Source of the DNA: an uncultured Christensenellaceae bacterium
GTDB taxonomy: Bacteria > Bacillota > Clostridia > Christensenellales > Pumilibacteraceae
Reading direction: 5' to 3'
Length of the DNA: 64,000 bases
Assembly: GCA_910586925.1 (NCBI GenBank)
Contig: CAJUKG010000011.1
Coordinates: 1 to 64,000 of the forward strand
The stretch's first letter is position 1; each line of letters starts with the position of its first letter. The notes under the pieces were generated by a model. It was not told where the DNA came from, made no database searches, and saw only the letters and a program-made list of their open reading frames with translations. The translations under genes and the position numbers were made by a program. Shown here piece by piece: positions 1 through 8,691 of this stretch.

Positions 1-68
1 GGTAATGACAAGATGAAATATGATTTTTTTAGCTGTTACTTGCCACCATTGTGGAGGATACATAAAAT

Positions 69-308
69 ATGAAAGGTGTTAGCGTAAATGATAACATCCT
101 TTATACGGTCAAAGAAGTAGCAGCACTCTTAAAAACGAACGTAGATTACGTTCACAAGCTGAGAAAATCAGGTCTGCTCCCATTCTTGAAGTTGGGGCAA
201 TACAAAGTCAGAAAAGAAGCACTGGTTGAATTTTTGAGCCGTTATGAAGGAAAAGATCTAACTAATCCCTTTCAAATTAAGGAGTTAGATTACAATGGCG
301 AAAATTAA
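69..308 (+). CDS. Excisionase-like helix-turn-helix DNA-binding protein
   Basis: This 79-residue protein is a MerR/excisionase-type winged helix-turn-helix. Residues 12-60 carry the pattern YTVKEVAALL, then HKLRKSGLLPF, then a basic wing and VRKEALVEFL. Proteins of this size and fold next to an integrase usually act as recombination directionality factors, bending DNA at the attachment site to favour excision. The start follows a GGAGG about 11 nt upstream. Its end overlaps the integrase start by 14 nt, so the two are translationally coupled. Base composition is AT-rich, unlike the chromosome to the right, which supports horizontal transfer. It could instead be a transcriptional regulator of the element. 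Confidence 0.8.
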   Translation: MKGVSVNDNILYTVKEVAALLKTNVDYVHKLRKSGLLPFLKLGQYKVRKEALVEFLSRYEGKDLTNPFQIKELDYNGEN

Positions 309-1866
309 CGTAAGAGACAGGAACAAAAACAAACCCGACAAAAAGCCAAATTGGGAATACAGATTTGAGGCAGCTCGGATAAATGGTAAAAGAAAGCACA
401 TCTCTAAAGCCGGTTTCGCAACAAAGAAAGAAGCACTAAACGCTGGCGCAATAGCACTTGCTACATATGAAAATGCAGGTAAAGTATTTGTGCCATCTGA
501 ACTTTCTGTTGCAGATTATCTCAATTACTGGATAGAGAAATATGCAGAGATGAACCTCGCAGACGCTACCGTAGCCGCCTATAAAAACATTATTAAAAAT
601 CATATTGTCCCAAGAATAGGTGGATACAAACTTAAATCCATTGACACCACAACTCTTCAAGACATGGTTAATGATATATATGTTACAAGAGGGTTTACAA
701 GGGTGTTTATGAATAACATTATTAAAGTCTTAAAAGGTGCTTTTAAGTATGCTAAGTCAACGGCAAAATTTATACAAGACAATCCCGCATTGGATGTAAG
801 TCTTCCAAAAGGCGCCTTATTGGAGCCACATAAAAAAACACAATATATATCGAAGGAAGCATTTACAAGACTTTTAGAACGATTCAAAAACTCGCCGTAT
901 CAATACTATGCCCTCTTAATTTCATACTTTACAGGACTACGTGTTTCTGAAGTTTATGGTCTTACATGGGATTGTATTGATTTAGAAAACAGAATTCTTA
1001 TTGTCAACAAAGCTGCAAAAAAAATTGATGGTTTTGATGGAAACAGAAACAATACAAGGGCTGGCGGCATAAGAGGACACGCTCACACAAAATGGTATCT
1101 TGGCGCCTGCAAGACTTTATCTTCTTATCGGACAATAAACATAAGTGAGTATCTCACAAACGAGCTTAAAGAATATAAAGCATCGCAAGAAAAAAATGAG
1201 GTTGAATACGGTGACCTTTATATAAAACATTATCTGAAAGAAGAAACAACAAAATCCAATAGAAAAGTTTATCGTATCGTTTCTATGGACGACTCATTTG
1301 GAGTTGAGATACCTCTTCCGAGAGTACACCTCGTCATGGTTAAAGAGAACGGCGAGTTTCACGGCACAGACTCAATGAAATATCCTGCTAAAATAGCAAA
1401 ATATGAACTTGGTATAGATTTTAGATTTCATGCTCTAAGACACACGCATGGTACAATGCTGTATGAAAACGGCGTTGCCGTTAAAGACATACAAGAGCGT
1501 CTTGGACACTCCACCTTTTCTATGACAATGGATACCTATGTAGAAAATACAAAACTAATCCAAGACACAACATCAAAAATAATTGATGACAATATAAAAA
1601 TTGAGATAGATAAAACACCGACCAATAAACGATTACACGGCATCTGGTTAAGCGTAGTCAATAGATGCAAAACAAATGAATTCTATGTCCGTAATAATAT
1701 CGTTTTGTGTGATGAGTGGCAAGAGTTCAAACCGTTTGAAAGCTGGGCATTTTCTGCCGGATATCAAGACGATTTGTATTTAAGTAGAAGGGATAAAAAT
1801 GTAGGCTACTCCCCTGAAAACTGTTATTGGGCGACTCTTCACGAGGTCAAATCGAACCATCGATAA
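295..1866 (+). CDS. int: Tyrosine recombinase/integrase with a C-terminal fused domain
   Basis: This is a site-specific tyrosine integrase. Residues 1-60 are an AP2-like arm-binding domain, 70-172 a SAM-like core-binding domain, and about 185-430 the catalytic domain. The catalytic set is complete: R216 (TGLRVSEV), H379 and R382 (HALRHTHG), H405 (LGHS) and the nucleophile Y415 (MDTYVEN). Such enzymes normally end soon after the tyrosine. This one continues with a block at about 446-523 containing RLHGIW, CDEW, SWAFSAGY and GYSPENCYWAT. That pattern is known from phage and mobile-element proteins associated with AP2/HNH families, where it usually lies in a separate protein. The gene is AT-rich and is the last gene of the element, pointing at the secA boundary. 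Confidence 0.95.
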   Translation: MAKINVRDRNKNKPDKKPNWEYRFEAARINGKRKHISKAGFATKKEALNAGAIALATYENAGKVFVPSELSVADYLNYWIEKYAEMNLADATVAAYKNIIKNHIVPRIGGYKLKSIDTTTLQDMVNDIYVTRGFTRVFMNNIIKVLKGAFKYAKSTAKFIQDNPALDVSLPKGALLEPHKKTQYISKEAFTRLLERFKNSPYQYYALLISYFTGLRVSEVYGLTWDCIDLENRILIVNKAAKKIDGFDGNRNNTRAGGIRGHAHTKWYLGACKTLSSYRTINISEYLTNELKEYKASQEKNEVEYGDLYIKHYLKEETTKSNRKVYRIVSMDDSFGVEIPLPRVHLVMVKENGEFHGTDSMKYPAKIAKYELGIDFRFHALRHTHGTMLYENGVAVKDIQERLGHSTFSMTMDTYVENTKLIQDTTSKIIDDNIKIEIDKTPTNKRLHGIWLSVVNRCKTNEFYVRNNIVLCDEWQEFKPFESWAFSAGYQDDLYLSRRDKNVGYSPENCYWATLHEVKSNHR

Positions 1867-1873
1867 CAAAAAA

Positions 1874-1997
1874 TTTGTCCACTCGATAAAAAATCGGTGG
1901 ACAAATGGTGGACAAAGCCAAGTTTTATCAAAATTTGAATTTTGTGTCAATCAATATATAGTACCAATGCAATAAATAATACAATATATAGTGGATT
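1874..1997. other. Candidate right end / attachment region of the integrated element
   Basis: AT-rich element sequence meets chromosomal secA here. It holds an inverted repeat (TTTGTCCAC at 1874-1882 against GTGGACAAA at 1897-1905, with inner CGAT/ATCG). GGTGGACAAA occurs directly at 1896-1905 and again at 1907-1916, and CAATATATAGT is repeated at 1952-1962 and 1982-1992. Short direct and inverted repeats beside an integrase gene are typical of arm-type binding sites. The exact crossover core cannot be fixed because the other end of the element is outside the window. There is no T-tract after the inverted repeat, so it is a poor terminator candidate. Confidence 0.5.
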
Positions 1998-4715
1998 TTA
2001 TGCGCCGTGATCCTTATCCCAACAGCAGTTCTTGTATTTCTTGCCACTGCCGCACGGGCACGGATCGTTCCTGCCGACGCGTTCCGAAAGTTTCTTGACG
2101 TCGGGCTTCTTTTCCTGCGAACCGTCGCCGCCGCGGTTTTCCACCATTTCCATGGCGGGCGCGGGTTTTTTGGGCGGTGCGGGCTGATACTGCACGTTCA
2201 CGTGCGTGAGCATGGACACGACGTCGTCGTGTATGCCCTCGATCATCTCGTCGAACATCTCGAAGCCCTCGCGCTGATACGCCATTACGGGGTCTTGCTG
2301 ACCGTACGCCTTAAGACCGATGCCGCTGCGAAGCGCGTCCATATTGTCGATGTGATCCATCCACCTGCGATCGACCGCGGACAGCATTACGCGCCGCTCG
2401 ATCTCCTCGAATTCGACGCCGTGCTCGGCGGCTTCGTCGATCTTCGCCTGATAATTGCGCATTACTTCGTCGAACAGCATGTCCTTGAGTTCGTCGAGCG
2501 CAAAGTTGCGAAGTTTTTCTTCGTCGAAGAATTCCTCCACGCCGGGCAACAGTTTGCGCGAAACCTCCTTGTTGAGTTCTTCGGACTCCCACTCGTTGTA
2601 ATCGACTTTGGGATCGGTGTACGAGTCCATGACGAAATCGCATCTGTCGCGCATGATCTTGACTATCTCCTCGCGCATGGGCATGCCCTTTAGCACCTTG
2701 CTGCGCTCGGCATAAATGATCTCGCGCTGTTTGTTCATTACGTTGTCGTACTCGAGAACGGACTTACGTACCGAGAAGTTGCGCCCCTCGATATTGCGTT
2801 GCGCATTCTCTATCTGACGGGAAAGCATCTTCGCCGAAAGCGGCGTATCCTCGTCAACTTTGAACATCGCCATGACGCTCTTGAGCTTTTCGCCCCAAAG
2901 CCGCAGCACGTCGTCCTCCGCGCTCAAATAGAATATCGACGAGCCTATGTCGCCTTGACGTCCCGCACGACCGCGAAGCTGGTTGTCGATACGCCGAGAC
3001 TCGTGACGCTCGGTACCTATTATACGCAACCCGCCGAACCCTATGACCTGCTCTTTCTCGGCGGCGACTTCCGCTTTGAATTCTTCGTAATACTTGCGGT
3101 ACAGCTCGCGCGCCGCCTGCTGTTCCTCGGTGTGAACGGGGAATACCGACGATACGAGGTCTATGTCCTCCTCGGCGTAACCCTCTTTCGCCATCTTGTC
3201 TTTCGCCATGAACTCGGCATTGCCGCCGAGCATGATATCGGTACCGCGGCCTGCCATGTTGGTGGCGATCGTGACCTGCTTGAGTCTGCCCGCCTGCGCG
3301 ACGATCATAGCTTCCTTTTCGTGGTTCTTCGCGTTGAGAACGTTGTGCGGGATTTTTTCCTTGCGCAGGATCTTACTCAATTCCTCGCTCTTTTCGACGT
3401 TGGTCGTACCGACAAGCACCGGCTGACCGCGGTCGTAACATTCCTTGATGTCCTCGACAATGGCGCGGATCTTGCCGTTCACGGTGGTGTACAGCAAGTC
3501 GTTCTCGTCTACGCGCTTGCTCGGCACGTTGGTGGGAATGGTAACGACGTCGAGTTTGTAAATGGATCTGAACTCGTTTTCTTCCGTCTTTGCCGTACCC
3601 GTCATGCCCGAGAGTTTGTCGTAAAGTCTGAAATAGTTTTGGAAAGTGATCGTCGCGAGCGTCTTGTTTTCGGACTGAACGCGTACGTTCTCTTTCGCTT
3701 CGATAGCCTGATGCAGACCGTCGTTGTACCGCCGACCAATCATCAGACGCCCCGTGAATTCGTCGACGATTATGACCTCGCCGTCCATGACTACATAGTC
3801 TTTGTCGCGCGTCATTACGAAGTTCGCTTTGAGCGCGTTGTTGATATAATGATAAAGCTCGGTGTTCTCGACGTCGGCGAGATTTTCCACTTCAAAATAC
3901 GTTTCCGCGCGTTCGATGCCTTGATCGGTGAGGTTTATCGCGCGCTTTTTCTCGTCGATCTCGTAGTCTTCGTCCTTGACGAGCCGCCGCGCAAACCTGT
4001 TCGCTTTGGTGTACATCTCGCTGCTTCTGCCGCCCTTGCCCGAAATGATGAGCGGGGTACGCGCCTCGTCGATGAGAATGGAGTCCACCTCGTCGATAAT
4101 GGCGAACGCGAGGTCGCGCTGCACCATGTCTTCGCGACGCACGACCATGTTGTCGCGCAGATAGTCGAAACCGAACTCGTTGTTCGTGCCGTACGTTATA
4201 TCGCAGTTATACGCCCTGCGCTTGTCGTTGGGACTCATGCCCGATACGGCAACGCCGACGGTAAGACCCAAAAACCTGTGTATCTTACCCATCCACTCGG
4301 CGTCGCGCCGCGCGAGATAATCGTTGACCGTTACGACGTGCACGCCGCGCCCCGTGAGCGCGTTGAGATATGCGGGAAGGGTGGAAACGAGCGTTTTACC
4401 TTCGCCCGTGCGCATCTCCGCGATCCTGCCTTGATGCAACGCGATACCGCCCATGATCTGCACTTTGAAGTGCTGCATGTTGAGCACGCGTTTACCCGCC
4501 TCGCGAACGACGGCAAACGCCTCGGGCAGAAGATCGTCGAGCGTTTCGAAATTCTCTTTGTACCGCTTGCGGAATTTTTCCGTCATGCCGCGAAGTTCAT
4601 CGTCCGACATGCCCGAAAATTGGCTTTCGAGCGCGAGCACCTGTTCCGCTTTTGCGGAAAGTTTTTTTACGTTGCGGCGGTTGTCACTGCCTGTAATAAA
4701 AGAAATAAGACCCAT
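1998..4715 (-). CDS. secA: Preprotein translocase ATPase SecA
   Basis: SecA is the ATPase motor that pushes unfolded preproteins through SecYEG. The protein is about 905 residues, within the usual range. It shows the Walker A region RTGEGKT, the DEAD-type DEVDSILIDEARTPL, the second-domain motif NMAGRGTDIMLGG, and a C-terminal SEC-C zinc motif (RNDPCPCGSGKKYKNCC) that binds SecB or ribosomes in other bacteria. I place the start at 4715 because AAGAGGT lies 6 nt upstream; an in-frame ATG at 4730 has no ribosome binding site. It is transcribed alone from a good promoter at 4837-4865. The 3' end abuts the integrated element. Confidence 0.98.
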   Translation of the reverse strand: MGLISFITGSDNRRNVKKLSAKAEQVLALESQFSGMSDDELRGMTEKFRKRYKENFETLDDLLPEAFAVVREAGKRVLNMQHFKVQIMGGIALHQGRIAEMRTGEGKTLVSTLPAYLNALTGRGVHVVTVNDYLARRDAEWMGKIHRFLGLTVGVAVSGMSPNDKRRAYNCDITYGTNNEFGFDYLRDNMVVRREDMVQRDLAFAIIDEVDSILIDEARTPLIISGKGGRSSEMYTKANRFARRLVKDEDYEIDEKKRAINLTDQGIERAETYFEVENLADVENTELYHYINNALKANFVMTRDKDYVVMDGEVIIVDEFTGRLMIGRRYNDGLHQAIEAKENVRVQSENKTLATITFQNYFRLYDKLSGMTGTAKTEENEFRSIYKLDVVTIPTNVPSKRVDENDLLYTTVNGKIRAIVEDIKECYDRGQPVLVGTTNVEKSEELSKILRKEKIPHNVLNAKNHEKEAMIVAQAGRLKQVTIATNMAGRGTDIMLGGNAEFMAKDKMAKEGYAEEDIDLVSSVFPVHTEEQQAARELYRKYYEEFKAEVAAEKEQVIGFGGLRIIGTERHESRRIDNQLRGRAGRQGDIGSSIFYLSAEDDVLRLWGEKLKSVMAMFKVDEDTPLSAKMLSRQIENAQRNIEGRNFSVRKSVLEYDNVMNKQREIIYAERSKVLKGMPMREEIVKIMRDRCDFVMDSYTDPKVDYNEWESEELNKEVSRKLLPGVEEFFDEEKLRNFALDELKDMLFDEVMRNYQAKIDEAAEHGVEFEEIERRVMLSAVDRRWMDHIDNMDALRSGIGLKAYGQQDPVMAYQREGFEMFDEMIEGIHDDVVSMLTHVNVQYQPAPPKKPAPAMEMVENRGGDGSQEKKPDVKKLSERVGRNDPCPCGSGKKYKNCCWDKDHGA

Positions 4716-4836
4716 TGTTACCTCTTGCATAGTCGGCTGACATATTATGCCGCCGAGTATAGGAGCCGAAATTAAGCGACGCGAGTAAGATTGCCACGAA
4801 CTTATTCTGCGACTCCTTTACTATATTCCATTATTG

Positions 4837-4865
4837 ATTTTACCATAATAAGCAAAATAATGCAA
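4837..4865 (-). promoter_or_regulatory. Sigma-A-type promoter of secA
   Basis: Minus-strand -35 TTGCAT (4860-4865) and -10 TAAAAT (4837-4842) are separated by exactly 17 nt, about 120 nt upstream of the secA start. Confidence 0.75.
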
Positions 4866-4979
4866 GGGTTTGCAACCCATATATTCACATTTTGCGGTTT
4901 TTCGGATCGCGGCATTTTGTCGAATAACTACAAAGCGACGGCGCGAATATATTCCCGCCCCGCCGCACAACATAACGGT

Positions 4980-5138
4980 ATGAAAACTTCCGAAACAAAG
5001 GTGTGCGCCCGCTGCCACAAGATCCTGCCCGCCGAACACGCATTGCACTGCGACTGTTGCGGCAACTGCTATTGCGAGAGTTGCGCGCACACGCTGTGCC
5101 TATGCGAGTGTTCGGGGGAATTGAGCTACTTTCAATGA
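4980..5138 (+). CDS. Small cysteine-rich zinc-ribbon-like protein
   Basis: This is a 52-residue plus-strand reading frame beginning MKTSETKVCARCHKIL. It contains eleven cysteines arranged as CARC, CDCCGNCYCESC and CLCEC, which strongly suggests bound zinc. The frame stays open further upstream, but the Cys pattern and a typical MKTSE start favour 4980. No convincing Shine-Dalgarno sequence is visible, and it is the only plus-strand gene outside the mobile element. It lies between divergently oriented secA and convergent upp. Function unknown; the Cys pattern is the main argument that it is real. Confidence 0.45.
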   Translation: MKTSETKVCARCHKILPAEHALHCDCCGNCYCESCAHTLCLCECSGELSYFQ

Positions 5139-5245
5139 CCGCACTTTCCGTCGCGTTTTGTCGAAAGCGTTATAATACTCGGCGAAACGCTTACTTTTCG
5201 CGTTTATAATACTCGGCGTTTTCGGCAAAATAATACTTTTTCGCA

Positions 5246-5276
5246 CAAAAATCCGCACGGTTTCTGCCATGCGGAT
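5246..5276 (-). terminator. Rho-independent terminator after upp
   Basis: On the minus strand ATCCGCA pairs with TGCGGAT (5251-5257 with 5270-5276), followed by TTTTTG, 34 nt after the upp stop codon. Confidence 0.75.
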
Positions 5277-5310
5277 CTTATGCTTAACAATATTATGTTT
5301 AATACCCCGT

Positions 5311-5949
5311 CTATTTCGTGCCGAACAGTCTGTCGCCCGCGTCGCCGAGCCCGGGAAGAATGTACCCGTTCTCGTTGAGGCATCTGTCGCACACGGCGAC
5401 GAAGATCTTCACGTCGGGGTGCGCGGTCGCAAGCCGCTCTATCCCCTCGGGCGCGGCGATTATCGACATTTGCCGAATGTCCTTGCAACCCTTCTTCTTG
5501 AGAAGATTTATTGCCGCGCTCGCACTGCCGCCCGTCGCAAGCATGGGGTCGAGCACGATCGCGCGTTTCTTCTCGATGCCGTCGGGCAGCTTGCAATAGT
5601 ATTCCTGCGGCTCGAGCGTTTCCTCGTCGCGGTACATGCCGATATGCCCCACTTTCGCCGTCGGGAACAGCGTGTGCACTCCCGATACCATGCCAAGCCC
5701 CGCGCGAAGCACGGGCACTATCGCTATCGAGTTTTCCACCACCATTTGCTGCTTGCATTTTTCGAGCGGCGTGGTCACTTCCACTTCCTGCGTCGGCGCG
5801 TCCTTGAACGCCTCGTACGTAAGAAGCACCGTTATTTCCTCGACAAGCTCGCGAAAATCTTTCGTGTGCGTGTCGACGGAGCGCAGTATCGCTATTTTGT
5901 GACTGATGAGCGGGTGGTTGAGTATTGTAACGTTATCGAATTTTTTCAT
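5311..5949 (-). CDS. upp: Uracil phosphoribosyltransferase
   Basis: This enzyme converts uracil and PRPP to UMP in pyrimidine salvage. Its length (212 residues) is normal for Upp. Diagnostic features are the PRPP-binding loop VLDPMLATGGSASAAI, the VPVLRAGLGMV segment, and the C-terminal PGLGDAGDRLFGTK typical of the family. It sits 14 nt downstream of the uracil permease gene on the same strand, so uptake and conversion of uracil are co-transcribed from the promoter at 7513-7541 and end at the terminator at 5246-5276. Confidence 0.98.
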   Translation of the reverse strand: MKKFDNVTILNHPLISHKIAILRSVDTHTKDFRELVEEITVLLTYEAFKDAPTQEVEVTTPLEKCKQQMVVENSIAIVPVLRAGLGMVSGVHTLFPTAKVGHIGMYRDEETLEPQEYYCKLPDGIEKKRAIVLDPMLATGGSASAAINLLKKKGCKDIRQMSIIAAPEGIERLATAHPDVKIFVAVCDRCLNENGYILPGLGDAGDRLFGTK

Positions 5950-5963
5950 GATCGTTCCCCTCG

Positions 5964-7436
5964 TTATTCTGTGGTTTTGTCCGATTCGGACACTTCCGCC
6001 GTATCGTCCGAAACGGTCGGAGTTTCCTCGTTCGTTTCGCTTTCGCCTTGAGTTTCGGCGGACTGCTCTGCGGTATTTTCGGCGGCGACGGGCTTGTCCT
6101 TACCGCCGATATTGACGAACACGTTAGTTAGTATGCCGAGTATGAGCGCGCACGCGACCGACGTAATAGTCACCGCGCCGAACTGCACGATCATACCGCC
6201 CACGCCCGCAATGAGTATCACCGATACGGTAAACAGGTTGCGGTTGTCGTTGAGGTCCACTTTTTGTATCATCTTAAGACCGCTGACCGCGATAAAGCCG
6301 TACAGCGACACGCACACGCCGCCCATTACGCACTTGGGTATGCTCGAAAGGAACAGCGTGAACGGCGCGAGGAACGCCGAGAGTATCGCCATGCATGCGG
6401 TGACGAATATAGTCGCTACCGACGCGTTGCGCGAGATCGCGACGCAACCGACCGACTCGCCGTAAGTCGTATTGGGGCAACCGCCGAAGATCGCGCCCAC
6501 CATCGACCCGACGCCGTCGCCGAGAAGGGTGCGATGAAGTCCCGGATCTTTAAGAAGATCGTGCTCGATTATCGACGAAATGTTTTTATGGTCGGCGATA
6601 TGCTCTGCGAACACGACGAACGCGACGGGAATGTATGCCACCGCTATCGAGCCGATATACGCGCCGATATTGCCGTCGCCGTAACCGCCGCCGTGCACGT
6701 TGAACGCGGTGAGGAACGAGAAATCGGGATACCATGCCGAGCCTTGCGACAAAGTTTGGAATGTGGAAAAGTCTATTACTCGAAGCACCGAAGGCGCGCC
6801 GTCGATATAGCTGAACGCGGTGAATATCGTCGCGACGATATATCCCGCGAGTATGCCTATGATAAACGGTATCATCTTGAGCATCTTCTTGCCGAACACC
6901 GAGCAGCCGATTGTAACGCCGAGCGTCACAAGTCCGCATACTATCGAGATGTACGCACCGCCGTCGGAGAACGAACCGTTTGTAAGATCGCCTATCGCGT
7001 TGCCCGCGAGCGAAAGTCCTATGATAGCGACCGTCGGACCGATAACGACGGCAGGCATGATTTTATCTATCCATTTCGTGCCGCAAAACTTGACGATGAT
7101 TGCGATAATAACATATACAAGCCCCGCAAACACCGCGCCGATGAGAAGCCCGAGATAGCCGAGAGCCATAGTCGACGCGCCCGCGAATGCCGCCGACATC
7201 GAGCCGAGGAACGCGAACGAACTGCCGAGGAACACCGGGCTTTTGAACTTGGTGAACAGCAGGTACACTATCGTGCCGACGCCCGCACCGAAAAGTGCCG
7301 CCGACGGCTGCATGCCGTTTTGAATAATCATCGGCACGGCAATGGTCGCCGCGAGTATCGCAAGCAGTTGTTGTAACGCAAATAAGACCAGCTTGCCGAA
7401 AGGTGGCTTGTCTTTTACGCCGTAGATCATTTCCAT
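5964..7436 (-). CDS. uraA: Uracil/xanthine permease, NCS2 family
   Basis: This is a nucleobase:cation symporter of 490 residues with about 14 hydrophobic segments. The family signature NTTYGESVG, with the acidic substrate-binding Glu, is present and matches UraA/PyrP better than purine permeases. Pairing with upp supports uracil as substrate. An unusual feature is a hydrophilic C-terminal tail of about 40 residues rich in Glu, Thr and Ser, absent from short family members. The start is supported by AGGGAG 9 nt upstream; a second ATG two codons later is possible. I see no PyrR-type anti-antiterminator in the roughly 70-nt leader. Confidence 0.93.
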   Translation of the reverse strand: MEMIYGVKDKPPFGKLVLFALQQLLAILAATIAVPMIIQNGMQPSAALFGAGVGTIVYLLFTKFKSPVFLGSSFAFLGSMSAAFAGASTMALGYLGLLIGAVFAGLVYVIIAIIVKFCGTKWIDKIMPAVVIGPTVAIIGLSLAGNAIGDLTNGSFSDGGAYISIVCGLVTLGVTIGCSVFGKKMLKMIPFIIGILAGYIVATIFTAFSYIDGAPSVLRVIDFSTFQTLSQGSAWYPDFSFLTAFNVHGGGYGDGNIGAYIGSIAVAYIPVAFVVFAEHIADHKNISSIIEHDLLKDPGLHRTLLGDGVGSMVGAIFGGCPNTTYGESVGCVAISRNASVATIFVTACMAILSAFLAPFTLFLSSIPKCVMGGVCVSLYGFIAVSGLKMIQKVDLNDNRNLFTVSVILIAGVGGMIVQFGAVTITSVACALILGILTNVFVNIGGKDKPVAAENTAEQSAETQGESETNEETPTVSDDTAEVSESDKTTE

Positions 7437-7512
7437 AAATAAATGCTCCCTATGTTTATTGAACCGCGCTCTTACCCCGCCTTACGCATACCGTAAAAAC
7501 GCAACCTATAAC

Positions 7513-7541
7513 AATATAGCAAAATTCGACGGCGATGTCAA
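7513..7541 (-). promoter_or_regulatory. Promoter of the uraA-upp operon
   Basis: Minus-strand -35 TTGACA (7536-7541) and -10 TATATT (7513-7518) are 17 nt apart. The predicted leader is about 70 nt. Confidence 0.85.
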
Positions 7542-7565
7542 ATATATGCGACAAAAAATTAAATT

Positions 7566-7836
7566 TTTATACAACGCGAATAATTAGCGCGAAGCGGAGA
7601 AATCCATTCCGACTATATGCCGTTATGGAAATCACTCACCGCATGAGATTTCTCCGCGCACTCGCTTCGCTCGTTCGGTCGAAATGACAGAATACAACGG
7701 GATTTCTCGACTGCGGTAGAAATGACGCGTTGCAAATACTTTTGACTTTTTCGCTTCGCATAAAACCGAAGCGGAGAAATCTTTTATAATTCAATTATCC
7801 TCGATTTTTAATTGTTAATTATTAATTTTTAATTAA
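7566..7836. repeat. Intergenic repeat cluster downstream of the response regulator
   Basis: The 450-nt gap between uraA and the regulator holds no gene. It contains several degenerate copies of a short element, read on the minus strand as TGTCATTTCGACCGAACG then GCGGAGAAATC, with partial copies near 7585-7610, 7650-7690, 7700-7725 and 7755-7785. At 7804-7836 follows a block built from TTAATTGTTAATTATTAATT-like units. The AT-rich unit recurs at 13437-13467 and 21930-21970, always just after a gene's 3' end, and a cousin of the first element lies near 21790-21815. Similar sequences are widespread between genes in gut bacteria; their role is not established. Confidence 0.6.
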
Positions 7837-7860
7837 AAAGGAACGCCGAAGCATTCCTTT
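7832..7860 (-). terminator. Terminator after the OmpR-type regulator
   Basis: Minus-strand AAAGGAA pairs with TTCCTTT (7854-7860 with 7837-7843) around a short GC-closed loop, followed by TTTTTAATT, 27 nt after the stop codon. Confidence 0.75.
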
Positions 7861-7886
7861 AATGTTGTATATTATTTTGTTTCTTT

Positions 7887-8549
7887 TTACAGAACCGCTT
7901 TATACCCCATTCCGCGAACCGTGACTATCTTGTCGCGGTAATCGTTGCCGAGCGATTTGCGGAGCATTTTTATATGCGTGTCGACGGTGCGCTCGTCGCC
8001 GTAATAATCGAAGCCCCAGATCTTGTCGAGAAGTTCCTGACGGGAAAACGCTTTGCCGTTATACCGCGCGAGAAGGAAAAGCAACTCACATTCTTTGGGA
8101 GTCATCGGAACGCGCTTGCCGCTTATGAATACCGCGCAGCCCGCGAAATCTATGGTAAGCTCGCCGCACACCATTTTGTCCTCGCTCATCGCGCCGCGAC
8201 GCATGATCGCCGCCGAACGCGCCATGAGTTCTTTGGGGCTGAACGGTTTTGTTACGTAATCGTCGACGCCCATTTCAAAGGCGTGGAGTTTATCATACTC
8301 CTCGACTCGCGCCGAAAGCATGATGATAGGTGTCTGCTTGTTCTTACGAATTTCTTTTGTCGCCGAAAATCCGTCGAGCTTGGGCATCATCGCGTCCATG
8401 ATGATCATATCATAGTCGGTTTCCTTTGCTTTCTTCACGGCGTCCATGCCGTCGGCGGCGAAATCGGTGGTGTACCCTTCGAACTCGCAGTATTCTTTGA
8501 TAATCTGACGAATACCTTCCTCGTCGTCGGCTATCAAAAATTTTGACAT
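7887..8549 (-). CDS. OmpR/PhoB-family response regulator (orphan)
   Basis: This is a two-component regulator with a receiver domain at residues 1-115 and a winged-helix DNA-binding domain at about 125-220. Acidic pocket D8/D9, phosphoacceptor D52 (IMDAMMP), S79 and K101 (VTKPF) are all present, so phosphorylation is expected. The C-terminal domain carries the recognition segment DERTVDTHIKMLRKSLG. I start it at the ATG at 8549 because GAGG lies 6 nt upstream; a GTG four codons earlier overlaps that ribosome binding site. No kinase gene is adjacent. The histidine kinase at 21976-23655 is also unpaired and could be its partner, which is inference only. Confidence 0.95.
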   Translation of the reverse strand: MSKFLIADDEEGIRQIIKEYCEFEGYTTDFAADGMDAVKKAKETDYDMIIMDAMMPKLDGFSATKEIRKNKQTPIIMLSARVEEYDKLHAFEMGVDDYVTKPFSPKELMARSAAIMRRGAMSEDKMVCGELTIDFAGCAVFISGKRVPMTPKECELLFLLARYNGKAFSRQELLDKIWGFDYYGDERTVDTHIKMLRKSLGNDYRDKIVTVRGMGYKAVL

Positions 8550-8691
8550 TTCGTACCTCACGTAAAACTATCAGTATATACATTTTAACATACTAATTTG
8601 TTAAAGTTATGATATAGACAACGGTTTTATATATTTTTTTGTGTAAACATTGCGATATTTTTATCACAACGCCTCGGTTTTTCTAAAAGTG

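Noticed and set aside
1874..1905. Inverted repeat after the integrase as an intrinsic terminator
   Set aside because: No T-tract follows on either strand, and extra direct copies of GTGGACAAA fit recombinase binding sites better.
2799..4775. Long plus-strand reading frames antisense to secA and similar long antisense frames across the window
   Set aside because: They mirror real minus-strand genes, have no recognisable domains and are rich in Arg, His and Val as expected for antisense frames in a codon-biased gene.
7437..7512. PyrR-dependent attenuator in the uraA leader
   Set aside because: I find no PyrR-binding loop consensus and no terminator hairpin in the roughly 70-nt leader.
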